DNA from: Nitrosomonas oligotropha
GTDB taxonomy: Bacteria > Pseudomonadota > Gammaproteobacteria > Burkholderiales > Nitrosomonadaceae
Length of the DNA: 59,451 nt
Assembly: GCF_900106555.1 (NCBI RefSeq)
Contig: NZ_FNOE01000020.1
Span: 1-59,451, forward strand
Reading direction: 5' to 3'
Numbering within the stretch: the stretch's first letter is position 1; each line of letters begins with the position of its first letter. The notes beneath the pieces are model-generated. The model searched no databases, was not told the DNA's origin, and saw only the letters and a list, made by a program, of their open reading frames with translations. A program made the position numbers and the translations under genes. Positions 47,613 to 57,484 of this stretch are shown in pieces.

Positions 47613-49631
47613 TCAATGCGCATGCTCCCCCGGCGGCGGCATGATTTCGCCTTCCTGGTTCAGTTGTGTCAATTGCAGCGTCAAGGCGCCGACATTCTGC
47701 CAGCCAAAACCTTCAAATTGCGCCACCCAGCGCGCGCGCAGGTAGCCGAAGCGGTCGGTGACGAATTCCATGTGTTGCGGGAACATCCCTTTGCTTGATA
47801 GATCCGGCACGACCCGGACGCGCCGGTACCACCAGTAGGTGTCTTTGATTTCCTCCCAGCCTTCGGTGACGATCGGGAATGGCGCGATTTCGGTGATCTG
47901 CTGCAATTGCGCATCGGTCAGCGGATGAATCGGCACCGCCAGTATTTCGGTGTTGAGATCGCGAATCCGGTCGTACGACGCCGCAAGCTGGAAGAAACGG
48001 TCTTTGGCTTGTGGCCAGGCGAACAACACCATCAGCACGTTTTTTTGCAGGCGGAAATCCTTCAGGTTGCCGCTGGAGCCGTCGCTGGCGGTGTAGTTGA
48101 ACACGGGCGAGGCGATCGCGGGGGTTTCCGGCACGATCATGCTGCCGAGCAAGCGCGCATCGAAACCACGCGACATCGCGTGCAGAAAATTGATCAAATC
48201 CCAGCGTTCTTCTTCCGACAGCTTGTTCGCGTATCCCGGCATTTCAGTGCCTGGGATGCCGGACGATAACTGGTGGAAAACATTGCCCACCGTGTATTTT
48301 GCCGTGTGTTCCTGAGTGAGCAGGTCGGTCGGATCGCGCACGTCGGGATCGGGGGACGGTTTGGTTCCCTTGCCTTGCGGGCCGTGGCAGTTGACACAAT
48401 TTTCCGCATACAGATGCGCACCGGCGACGATGGAAATCGCATCGATCGGTACCGTCGGTTTTTTATACGTTTCCGGAAACGCTTCGACGGCCAGCGGCGG
48501 CAGCGCCAGCGCCATCGAACTGATACCCAGTACGCCGGGCACCAGAATTTTCACCACGCGGCTCCAGTGCAACCGGATGCCGAGCCAAATCGTGCCAAGC
48601 GCAATCACAAACAGCACAATGCCCGACCACACTTTATCTTGCACATCCGGCTGATCCCAGGTCGCATCGATCGAAAAACGGAACGGGTACGGCCAGTTCT
48701 CGACCATTGCATGCTTGGCCGGCAATGTGTTCGCCAAAACGGTGGCGAACAGCACCAGCAGCAGCGCCAGTACGAATTCGATGCGCACCCACTGCGTCAA
48801 ATGCGCGGTGCTGTCACTTTGTTCGTTTTCGCTCCGTTCCAGCAGCGGCAACCAGCGATTACGCGCTTGGTAAGCAATCACCAAAATGATGGCCAGAATA
48901 GTCAGTTTGAAATTCAGCAGCCAGCCGTAAGCGCTGGCAACCAAGGCGTAGTATTTTTCATCCACTAGCCTGTCTGTGACGATCACGCCGGTAATCATCA
49001 GCAAAAGCATGACGGGTAAAGCAATCGCGGAAAATTTTTTCAGGTAACCAACGGCCGTTTGCAGCGCGGTAAAACCCATTTCCTTCCGCAGATTCAACAA
49101 AATCAGCAAAAAGGCCGGCAGCGCACCAAACCAGATTCCCGCCAACAGGATATGAATGGCGTACGGCGCGATGGCGGTGAATGACATTTCATCGGCACTG
49201 GAATGGCTCATCAACGTGCCTGCGATCAACGGCAACGCCGCGAGCACAGCCCATAACACATAGTGACCGCGCGTGCGGCTGGAAGATTGCAGCTTTACCA
49301 CTGCGTAAAACATTAGCACCGCGAATAACATCCGCGCCGCCCAGATATGACCGATCTGCGTTTGTTGCACGACCTCCATCCAAACCACGGGATTCCATGC
49401 ATTCGTAACATCCCCGGTGGCGTCGCTGGTAGTCGTCGCCAAAATGCCGATGAGTCCGGCGACGATAGTGCCCGCAAGCCAGGGAAATATTTTCTCCAGC
49501 CGCATCATCCAAGGCGTCTCCAGAATACTTCTCTGCTGCCAGATAATGGCGAGAAAAACACAGCTTCCAAACAGGATCAAGTTGGCGGTCAGTTGCGACC
49601 ACCGGGCAAATGCAGCAATGATTTCAATCAT
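47613..49631 (-). CDS. CopD-like membrane protein fused to cytochrome c and a redoxin-like domain
   Basis: 672 residues. Residues ~1-380 form about nine membrane segments, with the CopD-type conserved HILLAGIWFGALPAFLL (His in the membrane) near 160. Then a c-type cytochrome domain (CVNCH, C412-H416; possible axial Met in PGTEMPGYA). The C-terminal part from ~510 looks thioredoxin/SCO-like (VLMVLFAWPQ) but has Trp-Pro-Gln where a CxxC would be, so it should not be redox active. It could import or deliver copper and pass electrons; function is inferred. Copper supply matters for ammonia monooxygenase. Confidence 0.85.
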   Translation of the reverse strand: MIEIIAAFARWSQLTANLILFGSCVFLAIIWQQRSILETPWMMRLEKIFPWLAGTIVAGLIGILATTTSDATGDVTNAWNPVVWMEVVQQTQIGHIWAARMLFAVLMFYAVVKLQSSSRTRGHYVLWAVLAALPLIAGTLMSHSSADEMSFTAIAPYAIHILLAGIWFGALPAFLLILLNLRKEMGFTALQTAVGYLKKFSAIALPVMLLLMITGVIVTDRLVDEKYYALVASAYGWLLNFKLTILAIILVIAYQARNRWLPLLERSENEQSDSTAHLTQWVRIEFVLALLLVLFATVLANTLPAKHAMVENWPYPFRFSIDATWDQPDVQDKVWSGIVLFVIALGTIWLGIRLHWSRVVKILVPGVLGISSMALALPPLAVEAFPETYKKPTVPIDAISIVAGAHLYAENCVNCHGPQGKGTKPSPDPDVRDPTDLLTQEHTAKYTVGNVFHQLSSGIPGTEMPGYANKLSEEERWDLINFLHAMSRGFDARLLGSMIVPETPAIASPVFNYTASDGSSGNLKDFRLQKNVLMVLFAWPQAKDRFFQLAASYDRIRDLNTEILAVPIHPLTDAQLQQITEIAPFPIVTEGWEEIKDTYWWYRRVRVVPDLSSKGMFPQHMEFVTDRFGYLRARWVAQFEGFGWQNVGALTLQLTQLNQEGEIMPPPGEHAH

Positions 49632-49880
49632 GGTTTTACGATAGGAATGTAATGGTTACTTTGACAACACTTGCGCCGTTGGTTGCAGCCGGTTATCCGG
49701 CTTAGCAGATAATTCTAAAATTCAAACTCGGGAGCGCTATTGCGGTGTATTTTACTGTACAAAAACGGCATAGCCTAGCGCTGCATTGCGGTATCACAGC
49801 AAGTCTCGGTTAGAAGCCAATCAACGGCTTATGTAATCCAGCGGGGCGCAATGCCGCTAAGGCACTATTTGAGAAATACG

Positions 49881-50921
49881 CTACGGTGCGGAAATCCGCA
49901 TGACTTTACCAGCCTGCTCGATACGGAAATTCCGCAGCACATTCATACCCAGCAACGCATCTCCGGGCATATTGGGCATGACCATCACATCAACCTGCGT
50001 GAACCGGAATGATCCGAATGTGAGTTCCGGCACCTTTGCAGCGCATGCGTCGACTTGACCGTTGGCTGTGGTAACCTGGCGCGGCGTGCATTTCCGGATA
50101 CCTGCCCGAGCCGCGATGCCGGAAGAAATCGACACGATGGTTGCGCCCGTGTCGATCATAAACACGACGGGAGTGCCATTTATGGTTCCTGAACTGAAAT
50201 AATGGCCATCCCGTGTCTGCTTCAGCTCCATTTTTCCGGAGCCGATGACCTCAGCAGGTTGATGAACCTCCTGCACACTGGCCGGTTGCGATTGACTATA
50301 AGCGAGCGCCAATTGAATTGGCCGCAGACCGGAGCCGCTGAATTGCATTGATGTCGTGGAACCCGCATCAACCGAGATACCGCCAGCAACGGAAACGATC
50401 GCGCCGTCGGTAAACCCCGTTGCCAAATTACACCAATCCGATCCGACCAGAACTTGCATTCCGTATTTGCCAACTGGCACGCTGAGCTGAAGGCTATTAC
50501 CTGCATGAATGGATAACGCGAGCAGTTGCTGAATACCTGCGGGATCGGATAGCACCGCCACCATTGGATGATCGTAGTCATTTTGGATTTCCAATCCGGC
50601 ATAAAGCACATCGGTGCGTTTCATAACCGAGGGATCGATCAGATAAGCAGCTCCGTGTTGCGGCAATGCTCCACAGCCGGTTGGTCCGGTGATCGTAACC
50701 AGGGAATTGCTCGCGGGCTGGGCATAAGGCTGATTGAGCGATTGGAAATACTGAAAGACGATGAGCAAGGTCAGCGCCAGAACAGTCCAGCAAAAAATAT
50801 CCCGGATCACCGTTTTCCACGGCCACTGTATAGAATGGCTTGCCGCGACTTTCTGTTCCGTAGACTGTGTTTTTTCTTTAGCGCGTTTCCGGTGCAAATA
50901 ATCTCGATCCTGGATGCTCAT
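49881..50921 (-). CDS. retropepsin-like aspartic protease, membrane-anchored
   Basis: 346 residues. One membrane segment near residues 43-59 (FCWTVLALTLLIVFQYF), a periplasmic linker region, then a C-terminal retropepsin-like domain: active-site motif FMIDTGATIVSIS near residue 255 and the flap-end pattern GDALLGMNVLRNFRIE. The single-domain enzyme would dimerise to form the active site. Such proteins are widespread in proteobacteria (TIGR02281-like), with unknown substrates. Confidence 0.85.
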   Translation of the reverse strand: MSIQDRDYLHRKRAKEKTQSTEQKVAASHSIQWPWKTVIRDIFCWTVLALTLLIVFQYFQSLNQPYAQPASNSLVTITGPTGCGALPQHGAAYLIDPSVMKRTDVLYAGLEIQNDYDHPMVAVLSDPAGIQQLLALSIHAGNSLQLSVPVGKYGMQVLVGSDWCNLATGFTDGAIVSVAGGISVDAGSTTSMQFSGSGLRPIQLALAYSQSQPASVQEVHQPAEVIGSGKMELKQTRDGHYFSSGTINGTPVVFMIDTGATIVSISSGIAARAGIRKCTPRQVTTANGQVDACAAKVPELTFGSFRFTQVDVMVMPNMPGDALLGMNVLRNFRIEQAGKVMRISAP

Positions 50922-51134
50922 TTAATTTTATATGCGGGAGAAATCGGAAGTACCCGGTTGTTCAAGGGAAAGATCCACCAATCAGAACTGATATTTCTAC
51001 GGATGCGGGTACTTCAACTTGAGAAAATAAGCTGTGCGATTTTTTCCGGGCTTCCTCACGGCAACGCGAATATTGGGCATTCAGGATTCATTCAGCTCGC
51101 AATCCATACTATGCATCAAAAGAACCTGCGAAAC

Positions 51135-51566
51135 ATGGATATGAAAAATCTCGGCTGGATGTATTGGATGATTGGTTTGCTGGCACTGACGGCGCACGAT
51201 GCCGTTTTGGCGCGTGGAGGACATGGGCATGGACACGGTCATCATGGTCACGGCCACAGGCATGGCCATTTCAGTTTCGGCATCAATACCGGCGGATTCA
51301 ATTCCGGTTTCTACGGCCCTGGCTTCTATCCATACGGTTCTTATGCTTTCCCCGGCTCCTACTTCGTCCCGCCTCGTTACCGGTACTCACCCAGTCCGGT
51401 AGTATCGGTAACGCCACCTGTCTATGTTCAGCGCGAACCATCGAGAGCGGCTCAACCGCAAGCGGGTTATTGGCACTACTGCCGGAATCCTGAAGGCTAT
51501 TATCCCACTGTGAAGAATTGCCCGGATGGCTGGATACCAGTCGCCCCGCAATCACCGGCACCCTAA
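51135..51566 (+). CDS. exported His/Gly-rich protein
   Basis: About 143 residues from ATG 51135 (or 51141). A signal peptide ends near DAVLARG, then GGHGHGHGHHGHGHRHGH, a His/Gly run that could bind Ni, Cu or Zn. A Tyr/Pro/Gly-rich middle is followed by the C-terminal motif YWHYCRNPEGYYPTVKNCPDGWIPV, which is common in small betaproteobacterial envelope proteins. The frame is open back to 50568, but that part is antisense to the protease gene. Function unknown. Confidence 0.75.
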   Translation: MDMKNLGWMYWMIGLLALTAHDAVLARGGHGHGHGHHGHGHRHGHFSFGINTGGFNSGFYGPGFYPYGSYAFPGSYFVPPRYRYSPSPVVSVTPPVYVQREPSRAAQPQAGYWHYCRNPEGYYPTVKNCPDGWIPVAPQSPAP

Positions 51567-51582
51567 TGTAAAGAGGCACAAC

Positions 51583-52128
51583 ATGTTAATCCTAAGAAAT
51601 TTAATGATCGCAACGCTGGCCGTCTGGCTGACCGCTTGCGCTCATCTGCCAACCGGCCCGAGCGTAATGGCATTGCCAGGTTCCGGAAAAAACTTCGATC
51701 AGTTTCGTTCGGATGAATTGGTATGTAAACAGTATGCTTACGAACAGGTCGATGGCAACACACCCCGGCAAGCATCGCGGATAAGTGGCTTGCAGAGCGC
51801 AACTCTGGGTGCCGGGCTAGGTGCTGCTGCCGGTGCTGCATTGGGAGGTGGTCACGGCGCAGCGGTCGGCGCTGGGATTGGTCTGCTATTCGGTAGTTTA
51901 ATGGGATCAAACACGGCGGCAGCTTCCGGCTATTCCAGTCAGCAGCGCTATGACAACAGTTATGTTCAGTGCATGTACGCCAAGGGACATCGTGTTCCCG
52001 TCGACGGAAGAATTTCTGCTAACTCATCGGGGGGAAATATTGTGAACAGGAAACCGGTTACACGATCCGATCAGTTCATACCTCCGCCACCCCCGGCAGG
52101 GAACCCGCCGCCACCGCCTCCACGTTAG
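51583..52128 (+). CDS. glycine-zipper lipoprotein
   Basis: 181 residues from ATG 51583, with AGAGG upstream. The lipobox is WLTACAH. The mature part has ATLGAGLGAAAGAALGGGHG followed by GAGIGLLFGSLMGS, a Gly-zipper that inserts in or spans outer membranes, and an end of poly-proline (PPPPPAGNPPPPPPR). Starts 17 nt after the His/Gly-rich gene and ends before a strong terminator, so both form one unit. Confidence 0.8.
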   Translation: MLILRNLMIATLAVWLTACAHLPTGPSVMALPGSGKNFDQFRSDELVCKQYAYEQVDGNTPRQASRISGLQSATLGAGLGAAAGAALGGGHGAAVGAGIGLLFGSLMGSNTAAASGYSSQQRYDNSYVQCMYAKGHRVPVDGRISANSSGGNIVNRKPVTRSDQFIPPPPPAGNPPPPPPR

Positions 52129-52143
52129 CGCCACTTTTTATAA

Positions 52144-52187
52144 TCAGCGGCTTGTCATCGACCTCCTGACAAGCCACTGATTTTTTT
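52144..52187 (+). terminator. strong intrinsic terminator
   Basis: TCAG-c-GGCTTGTCA (52144-52157) pairs with TGACAAGCC-a-CTGA (52167-52180), followed by seven Ts at 52181-52187. It ends the plus-strand unit that holds the two envelope proteins. Confidence 0.92.
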
Positions 52188-52300
52188 CTCCCTTATGGTG
52201 CTGTGATTGCTGCTAAGGCGAACTTCCCGGTTTAGTACAAAATCGGTGCTTCTACGGTTGTAAAGCTTTTTATCGAACGGAATAATAACAAAGGCTGCTA

Positions 52301-52855
52301 TCAGCTCTCCAGTTGACGCCGTTTCAACAACTTGTCGGTAAAGAATGCGAGCAACAAAAAGGTGATGATATAAGGTACAGATTTCAAGAACAGATCTTGA
52401 TAATTGGTTACCTGTATCCGTAATGGATATTCGTAGTGCAACGGCGGCACGCCTTCACCCGTAACGAACAACGTATATTGCCCTGGATCCAGATTGAATT
52501 CCCCTTTAATGGTGCCATTCGAATGATTGGTAGAATACAGGGTTGTTACAGTATCGCTTAAAGCTTGCCCGGTGCCTCTGACGATTTTAACGGCAATCGG
52601 CATGTCACGCAGCGCTTGATCGACCAAATCCAGAACCCACAACGTTTCACCTTCTTTAGGAATCTCGGTACAGTACTCAGCTTCCGGATCGTATTGCGGC
52701 TGGTAAGTGCTCAGATGCACCATACTACCGGACACATTACGCATACAAATATCGGCCTCCAAATTTACTTTTCCATGCGCAGCCGCTAAGCCAGAATAAA
52801 ACGCTACTGATAGTAGCGCTACTGAAGCCCATATTTTTATAACTTGTTTGATCAT
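52301..52855 (-). CDS. exported membrane-anchored protein downstream of lone amoC
   Basis: 184 residues. A signal peptide ends near GLAAAHG; a periplasmic beta-rich domain follows with two Cys (ADICMRNV and EYCTEIP), then GQYTLFVTGEG; one C-terminal membrane segment (LKSVPYIITFLLLAFFTDKLL) ends in KRRQLES. It sits 120 nt after amoC on the same strand and is probably co-transcribed. It may be a periplasmic helper for AMO assembly or copper; I cannot name the family. A similar pattern occurs in the protein at 56727-57371. Confidence 0.75.
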   Translation of the reverse strand: MIKQVIKIWASVALLSVAFYSGLAAAHGKVNLEADICMRNVSGSMVHLSTYQPQYDPEAEYCTEIPKEGETLWVLDLVDQALRDMPIAVKIVRGTGQALSDTVTTLYSTNHSNGTIKGEFNLDPGQYTLFVTGEGVPPLHYEYPLRIQVTNYQDLFLKSVPYIITFLLLAFFTDKLLKRRQLES

Positions 52856-52908
52856 ATAAACCTCCTCTACTTTTTGACCTACACCGGTGAACTACAGCTT
52901 GTTTTTTA

Positions 52909-52942
52909 CTCCCGCAATCTGCTCTAAGCAGAGCTGCGGGAG
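52909..52942. other. stable hairpin between amoC and its downstream gene
   Basis: CTCCCGCA (52909-52916) pairs with TGCGGGAG (52935-52942), with inner CTGCT/AGCAG. On the minus strand it is followed by TAAAAAAC, not a T-run, so it looks more like an mRNA stability or processing hairpin than a terminator; it could set different levels of AmoC and the downstream protein. Confidence 0.6.
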
Positions 52943-52975
52943 AGGTTGCACTAACTACCTAGTACTCAGGTTGGA

Positions 52976-53800
<825 letters not shown>

Positions 53801-53915
53801 TTAAGTTAATTTACACTGCGTAACACGGCTATCGAAGTAGCAATCACGAACTGCTTGTCATTGCTTTCGTGGCCTTTTTTACGCAATTAAGAATAACTGA
53901 TCATCAGGCTTTTAC

Positions 53916-53935
53916 AATGAGTGGATCCACTCATT
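53916..53935. promoter_or_regulatory. perfect 20-bp palindrome upstream of lone amoC
   Basis: AATGAGTGGATCCACTCATT is a perfect inverted repeat, about 130-150 nt upstream of the amoC start and 110 nt after the response regulator stop. It could be an operator for a dimeric regulator or a weak terminator (TTTTC follows on the plus strand). No clear sigma-E or sigma-70 box was fixed in the region. Confidence 0.5.
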
Positions 53936-54042
53936 TTCAATGATCGCTGTGTGGTTTCTTCAACACGAAAAAGGGATTTTTTAAAACAAGACAGCGAAAC
54001 TTATCACGCCGTGATAGAACAAAAATTGCTGTGTTTAGAAGC

Positions 54043-54717
54043 TCAATGGGAGGGTGCAGCAGGCAGATTATCGGGGAAATGAATATTTGATTTTTGCGCT
54101 CTTAATCGCAACGCAAAATTGATCAGGCTATTCGGGCCGCTTAAATCGAGTTTGCGGGAAATGTTGACGCGATGATTTTCAATCGTTTTTTTGCTCACAA
54201 ACAGTTTTTCGGCAATCTGCGGTGTCGTGAAGCCCTCGGCTATCTTATTGAGTACCTTACGTTCCGCTTTGGTAAGACTCGTTATTTTTTCCAGCGACGC
54301 TTCGATCAGCGCGTCCTTTTCCGGCTGAGTCTGCCGTATTTGCTCTAACTTTTCCATCCGGGCTTTGATACTGTTTAACAATTCTTCCTTCGTGAACGGT
54401 TTGGTGAGGTAATCATCCGCCCCCATATTCATACCCGCACGGGTATCCGAACGCGTTGACTTTGCGGTAAGAAAAATAAAGGCGTGAGTTGCTGATTGTT
54501 GGGCCTGCTTGATCTGTGCCAGCACTTCAAAACCGTCGATTCCCGGCAGCATGATGTCGCAGATAATAATGTCCGGATTCGATTCCACTGCCATTTTTAC
54601 ACCGGCTTCACCCGATGGCGCGCTGATTACCTGGAATCCGTAATGCGCGATAATGGCGGTAATGTTTTCGCGCAATGCATTTTCATCTTCGACCACGAGA
54701 ATCAGCGGATTATCCAT
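54043..54717 (-). CDS. NarL/LuxR-type response regulator
   Basis: 224 residues from ATG 54717. Receiver domain 1-120 with VVEDENAL (acidic pocket), D54 in IICDIMLPGIDG, FLTAKSTRSDT and LTKPFTKEE (Lys). LuxR-type helix-turn-helix at ~155-215: LTKAERKVLNKIAEGFTTPQIAEKLFVSKKTIENHR. The start lies 7 nt past the kinase stop, so both are translated together. The next gene downstream on the same strand is amoC, 257 nt away. Confidence 0.92.
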   Translation of the reverse strand: MDNPLILVVEDENALRENITAIIAHYGFQVISAPSGEAGVKMAVESNPDIIICDIMLPGIDGFEVLAQIKQAQQSATHAFIFLTAKSTRSDTRAGMNMGADDYLTKPFTKEELLNSIKARMEKLEQIRQTQPEKDALIEASLEKITSLTKAERKVLNKIAEGFTTPQIAEKLFVSKKTIENHRVNISRKLDLSGPNSLINFALRLRAQKSNIHFPDNLPAAPSH

Positions 54718-54724
54718 CGTATGT

Positions 54725-56242
54725 TTATACCGGTAATTGAATGGTGATGGTGCAACCGCTACCAACCCTGCTTTCAAGACTGATATCTCCACCGTGCAAT
54801 GTGATCAGTTTCTTCGCAATCATCAAACCGAGCCCGCTTCCTGGATATACCTTGGCGTTGGACGCGCGGAAAAACGACTGAAACAGAAACGCTTGATCCT
54901 TTTCTGGAATACCGATGCCATAATCTTTCACAGTAATTAAATAGACACCATCTTGCAGTTTTACGGTCATTTCCGGGGCTTGTTTCCCTTCGGAATACTT
55001 GAATGCATTCGACACGATGTTGCGTAAAACATTTCGCAGCACAATTTCATCTATATTGACGATACAGTCGGGTGCGTCAAAATGGTAATCCAGTTTCCTT
55101 TGCTGCTCGTTGGGTTCAACATTCGATTGCACAAACGCATCCATGAACTGCCGGAAGGGAAGATGCTTCTTGGTCAGTTCAATCTTGCCCTCGTCGATCC
55201 GCCCAATATCCAGAATGTTTTCCATCAGCTCGGTCATACGGGTTGTTTCTTCCGCCATAATGGCTTTGTGCTTCTGAAAAAACTCGATAAAGGAAGCACT
55301 CAGTCCGGCCGATTCCATTCTCAAATCCAGCAGATCGATGCTGGAACGGATGGTCGCGAGCGGCGTGCGGAATTGGTGTGACGCTAAACTGACAAACTGG
55401 GTTTTAAACCGGTTGAGCTCACGCTCTTTTTCCATAGCTTTTTGCAGCCGGTGCTCAGCCGTCTTGATCACCGTGATGTCATTTTCTACCGCAACGTAAT
55501 TGATCAGTTTTCCCGCGTCGTCGTACACCGCGGCAATATTGAGATAAAGCCATATTTTCTCACCGCTTTTAGTGTAATTCAGAATTTCACCGGAAAAAGT
55601 TCCGCTGCTGCGGAGTGAACGGGTAATCTCGCGAATAGTCTCAGCAGACGTTTCCTCACCTTGTAGAAAAGCAGCCGGATCAAGTCCTATGACTTCTTCC
55701 GACCGGTATCCCAGGATTTCCTCAAAACTGTTATTGATCCAGATAATCTTCTTTTCGGGATCGGTAATCATCACGATACCGTTGGTTTTCTCGGCTACAT
55801 AGGCCATCCGCTGCAAATCCAGCTCACTATTTTTCCGCGCGGTAATATTTTGCACAATACCGTACAAACCGGTGATTTCGCCATACGCATCCAGTATCGG
55901 GTGAATCGTGGTGGTATGCCATTTGACCCGGCCATCCTGCATAACAATCATAAAATCATCGCTACGCTCTTTTTTCGTGGCTGTAACATGCGCAATCAGG
56001 GCTTGCATTTTTTCTTTTTCAGAACCTTGGTAGAGCTGTGTGCTTTGCAATAGCTCAGCGCATTCAAAATCCTTATCTAATTCGTAAAAATCATAGAGAT
56101 AATCCGACCAGACGGTAAAATCCGTGGAGAAGACATAAGACCATTCACCGATCTCTGCGGTTTTGCACAGAAGAGATAACCGCTTTTGCTGCGACTCGAG
56201 CGAATCAAAAGTTGCCAGATTGAAATTGGGTCTATAGTTCAT
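54725..56242 (-). CDS. PAS-domain sensor histidine kinase
   Basis: 505 residues with no membrane segment, so it senses inside the cell. PAS/PAC domains at about residues 30-140 and 145-260 (GLYGIVQNITARK, TDPEKKIIWINNSFEEILGYRSEEVIG, YVAVENDITVIK), HisKA with H289 (LASHQFRTPLATIRSS), and HATPase (NIVSNAFKYSEG, DYGIGIPEKDQAFLFQSFFR, GSGLGLMIAKKLI). PAS domains may bind haem, flavin or small ligands; the cue is unknown. It pairs with the regulator that follows. Confidence 0.94.
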   Translation of the reverse strand: MNYRPNFNLATFDSLESQQKRLSLLCKTAEIGEWSYVFSTDFTVWSDYLYDFYELDKDFECAELLQSTQLYQGSEKEKMQALIAHVTATKKERSDDFMIVMQDGRVKWHTTTIHPILDAYGEITGLYGIVQNITARKNSELDLQRMAYVAEKTNGIVMITDPEKKIIWINNSFEEILGYRSEEVIGLDPAAFLQGEETSAETIREITRSLRSSGTFSGEILNYTKSGEKIWLYLNIAAVYDDAGKLINYVAVENDITVIKTAEHRLQKAMEKERELNRFKTQFVSLASHQFRTPLATIRSSIDLLDLRMESAGLSASFIEFFQKHKAIMAEETTRMTELMENILDIGRIDEGKIELTKKHLPFRQFMDAFVQSNVEPNEQQRKLDYHFDAPDCIVNIDEIVLRNVLRNIVSNAFKYSEGKQAPEMTVKLQDGVYLITVKDYGIGIPEKDQAFLFQSFFRASNAKVYPGSGLGLMIAKKLITLHGGDISLESRVGSGCTITIQLPV

Positions 56243-56292
56243 GCGAAACCACGCTGATAAGCCAGTTAATTAACATTAAGAAAAAAGAAAAA

Positions 56293-56314
56293 CGCTACCG
56301 AACGTATTGTAGCG
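56293..56314 (-). terminator. terminator 2 of the yjfB-like gene
   Basis: CGCTAC (56293-56298) and GTAGCG (56309-56314) with a 10-nt loop. On the minus strand the stem is followed by TTTTTCTTTTTT, a good T-run. It lies between the yjfB-like gene and the kinase start. Confidence 0.75.
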
Positions 56315-56397
56315 AAATAAAAATATCACTTTGGAAGCATTTTGGGAATAGTAATGAGCATGTCGTCCGTCTGAAAAAACAGCTGCCCATAATAAAA

Positions 56398-56419
56398 CAG
56401 CGCTAACAAAGTAGCGCTG
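56398..56419 (-). terminator. terminator 1 of the yjfB-like gene
   Basis: CAGCGCTA (56398-56405), loop ACAAAG, TAGCGCTG (56412-56419). On the minus strand TTTTATT follows. Two tandem hairpins here insulate the kinase operon from the upstream genes. Confidence 0.8.
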
Positions 56420-56442
56420 CGAAAGCCAATAAACCTATCAAT

Positions 56443-56646
56443 TCAGGCTGTAGTATTGACATTCTGTCCCAGATGCTGCGGCAGACTCGCCGAGGTTTGA
56501 TTTGCGTCGGGAATCGCTTCAATCAAAGCAAGCGCACCCGCAGCATTTGAATCTATCGCTTTCTTTAGTACCGCTATTCCGACCGCCTGGTTTGCGCTGA
56601 ATTCAGCCATTGATGTTGCCAAGCCTGCAATACCGTTAACATCCAT
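56443..56646 (-). CDS. YjfB-like putative motility protein
   Basis: 67 residues from ATG 56646 (MDVNGIAGLATSMAEFSANQ), with GAGGAG 6 nt upstream. AVGIAVLKKAIDSNAAGALALIEAIP matches the short YjfB motility-protein pattern, in which a helix with VxIAVLKKA is conserved. Its role in motility is only suggested by gene neighbourhoods in other bacteria. The frame is open to 56715, but the SD supports the inner start. Confidence 0.7.
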   Translation of the reverse strand: MDVNGIAGLATSMAEFSANQAVGIAVLKKAIDSNAAGALALIEAIPDANQTSASLPQHLGQNVNTTA

Positions 56647-56726
56647 CATATTCTCCTCTTCCTGTTTAGTACCATTAGCGGCACACCCATCAGATATTTT
56701 AGGAGTACGCAGCATATTGCCGGCGA

Positions 56727-57371
56727 TCAGTCTTTTTTCAGCAAGGGTGATAAAGCGTTCTTAAGATGGTTTTTCCAATCCAAACCGACTTGCAGTGGAA
56801 TTTTCACTTGCAGATCAGCATTCTCGGTATTCTTCCCTTCCAAATACAAAATATATTGCCCGAGCTCGTCCAATTTAAATGCAGTCGTAATCACTCCCGA
56901 TGGATGCTGCTGCGCGGGTGTCGTCATCACTTCATGCTCTTGCTGATGTTCTTTTTCATCGATTTCAAGTTTTACCAGGCGCAGCGCCAAGGAAAAATCG
57001 CGCGCCGATTCGGGATACAGCAGATCAATCGAAATATTGAGCGATGCCGGTTCCGGTATTTTCCCGCACTGCACAGGCACATGTGGCGAGCGGAGATCGT
57101 CCGGTGACTCATAACCTTCAGGAAGATAGTAACCTGAGTAACCGATAATGAGCGCTTCCGATTCTATCGTGCAGGCGCCGCCGCGAAAACCTTTGGGATA
57201 CGTATCGGAAAAATCCCCTTGCGAACTGGTACGGTACAACAAACCAAATACAATAAAAGCGGAGACCACCGCAATCAAAAGTGCAAACTGAAACTTGCGA
57301 ACGGAGAATTTTGATGGGGTCAACATGGCTTTATGGACTCGGTGTAAAAAGGAAGAAATTATATCAGTCAA
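56727..57371 (-). CDS. membrane-anchored periplasmic protein of unknown function
   Basis: 214 residues. One membrane segment (FALLIAVVSAFIVFGLLY, residues ~28-45), then a periplasmic domain with two Cys (GACTIES and VQCGKIPEP). The pattern C-x-x-IP...DL...D...LVK...HPSG-x-I...F-x-L...GQY-x-L...PLQV closely follows that of the protein downstream of amoC (52301-52855), which suggests related folds. No function is known to me. Confidence 0.65.
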   Translation of the reverse strand: MTDIISSFLHRVHKAMLTPSKFSVRKFQFALLIAVVSAFIVFGLLYRTSSQGDFSDTYPKGFRGGACTIESEALIIGYSGYYLPEGYESPDDLRSPHVPVQCGKIPEPASLNISIDLLYPESARDFSLALRLVKLEIDEKEHQQEHEVMTTPAQQHPSGVITTAFKLDELGQYILYLEGKNTENADLQVKIPLQVGLDWKNHLKNALSPLLKKD

Positions 57372-57484
57372 TCCTGATCGGCATACAGCAACTCTGTGCG
57401 ATACACCTAGCCTGCTTGTTTCTCCGGTTATCGAACGACCCCGGTCATACTGCTTTTTTATACGGCCATGCCAAGTAGAACGGC

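Noticed and set aside
50568..51134. Upstream extension of the His/Gly-rich protein
   Set aside because: It is antisense to the protease gene and lacks domain features; a signal peptide begins at 51135.
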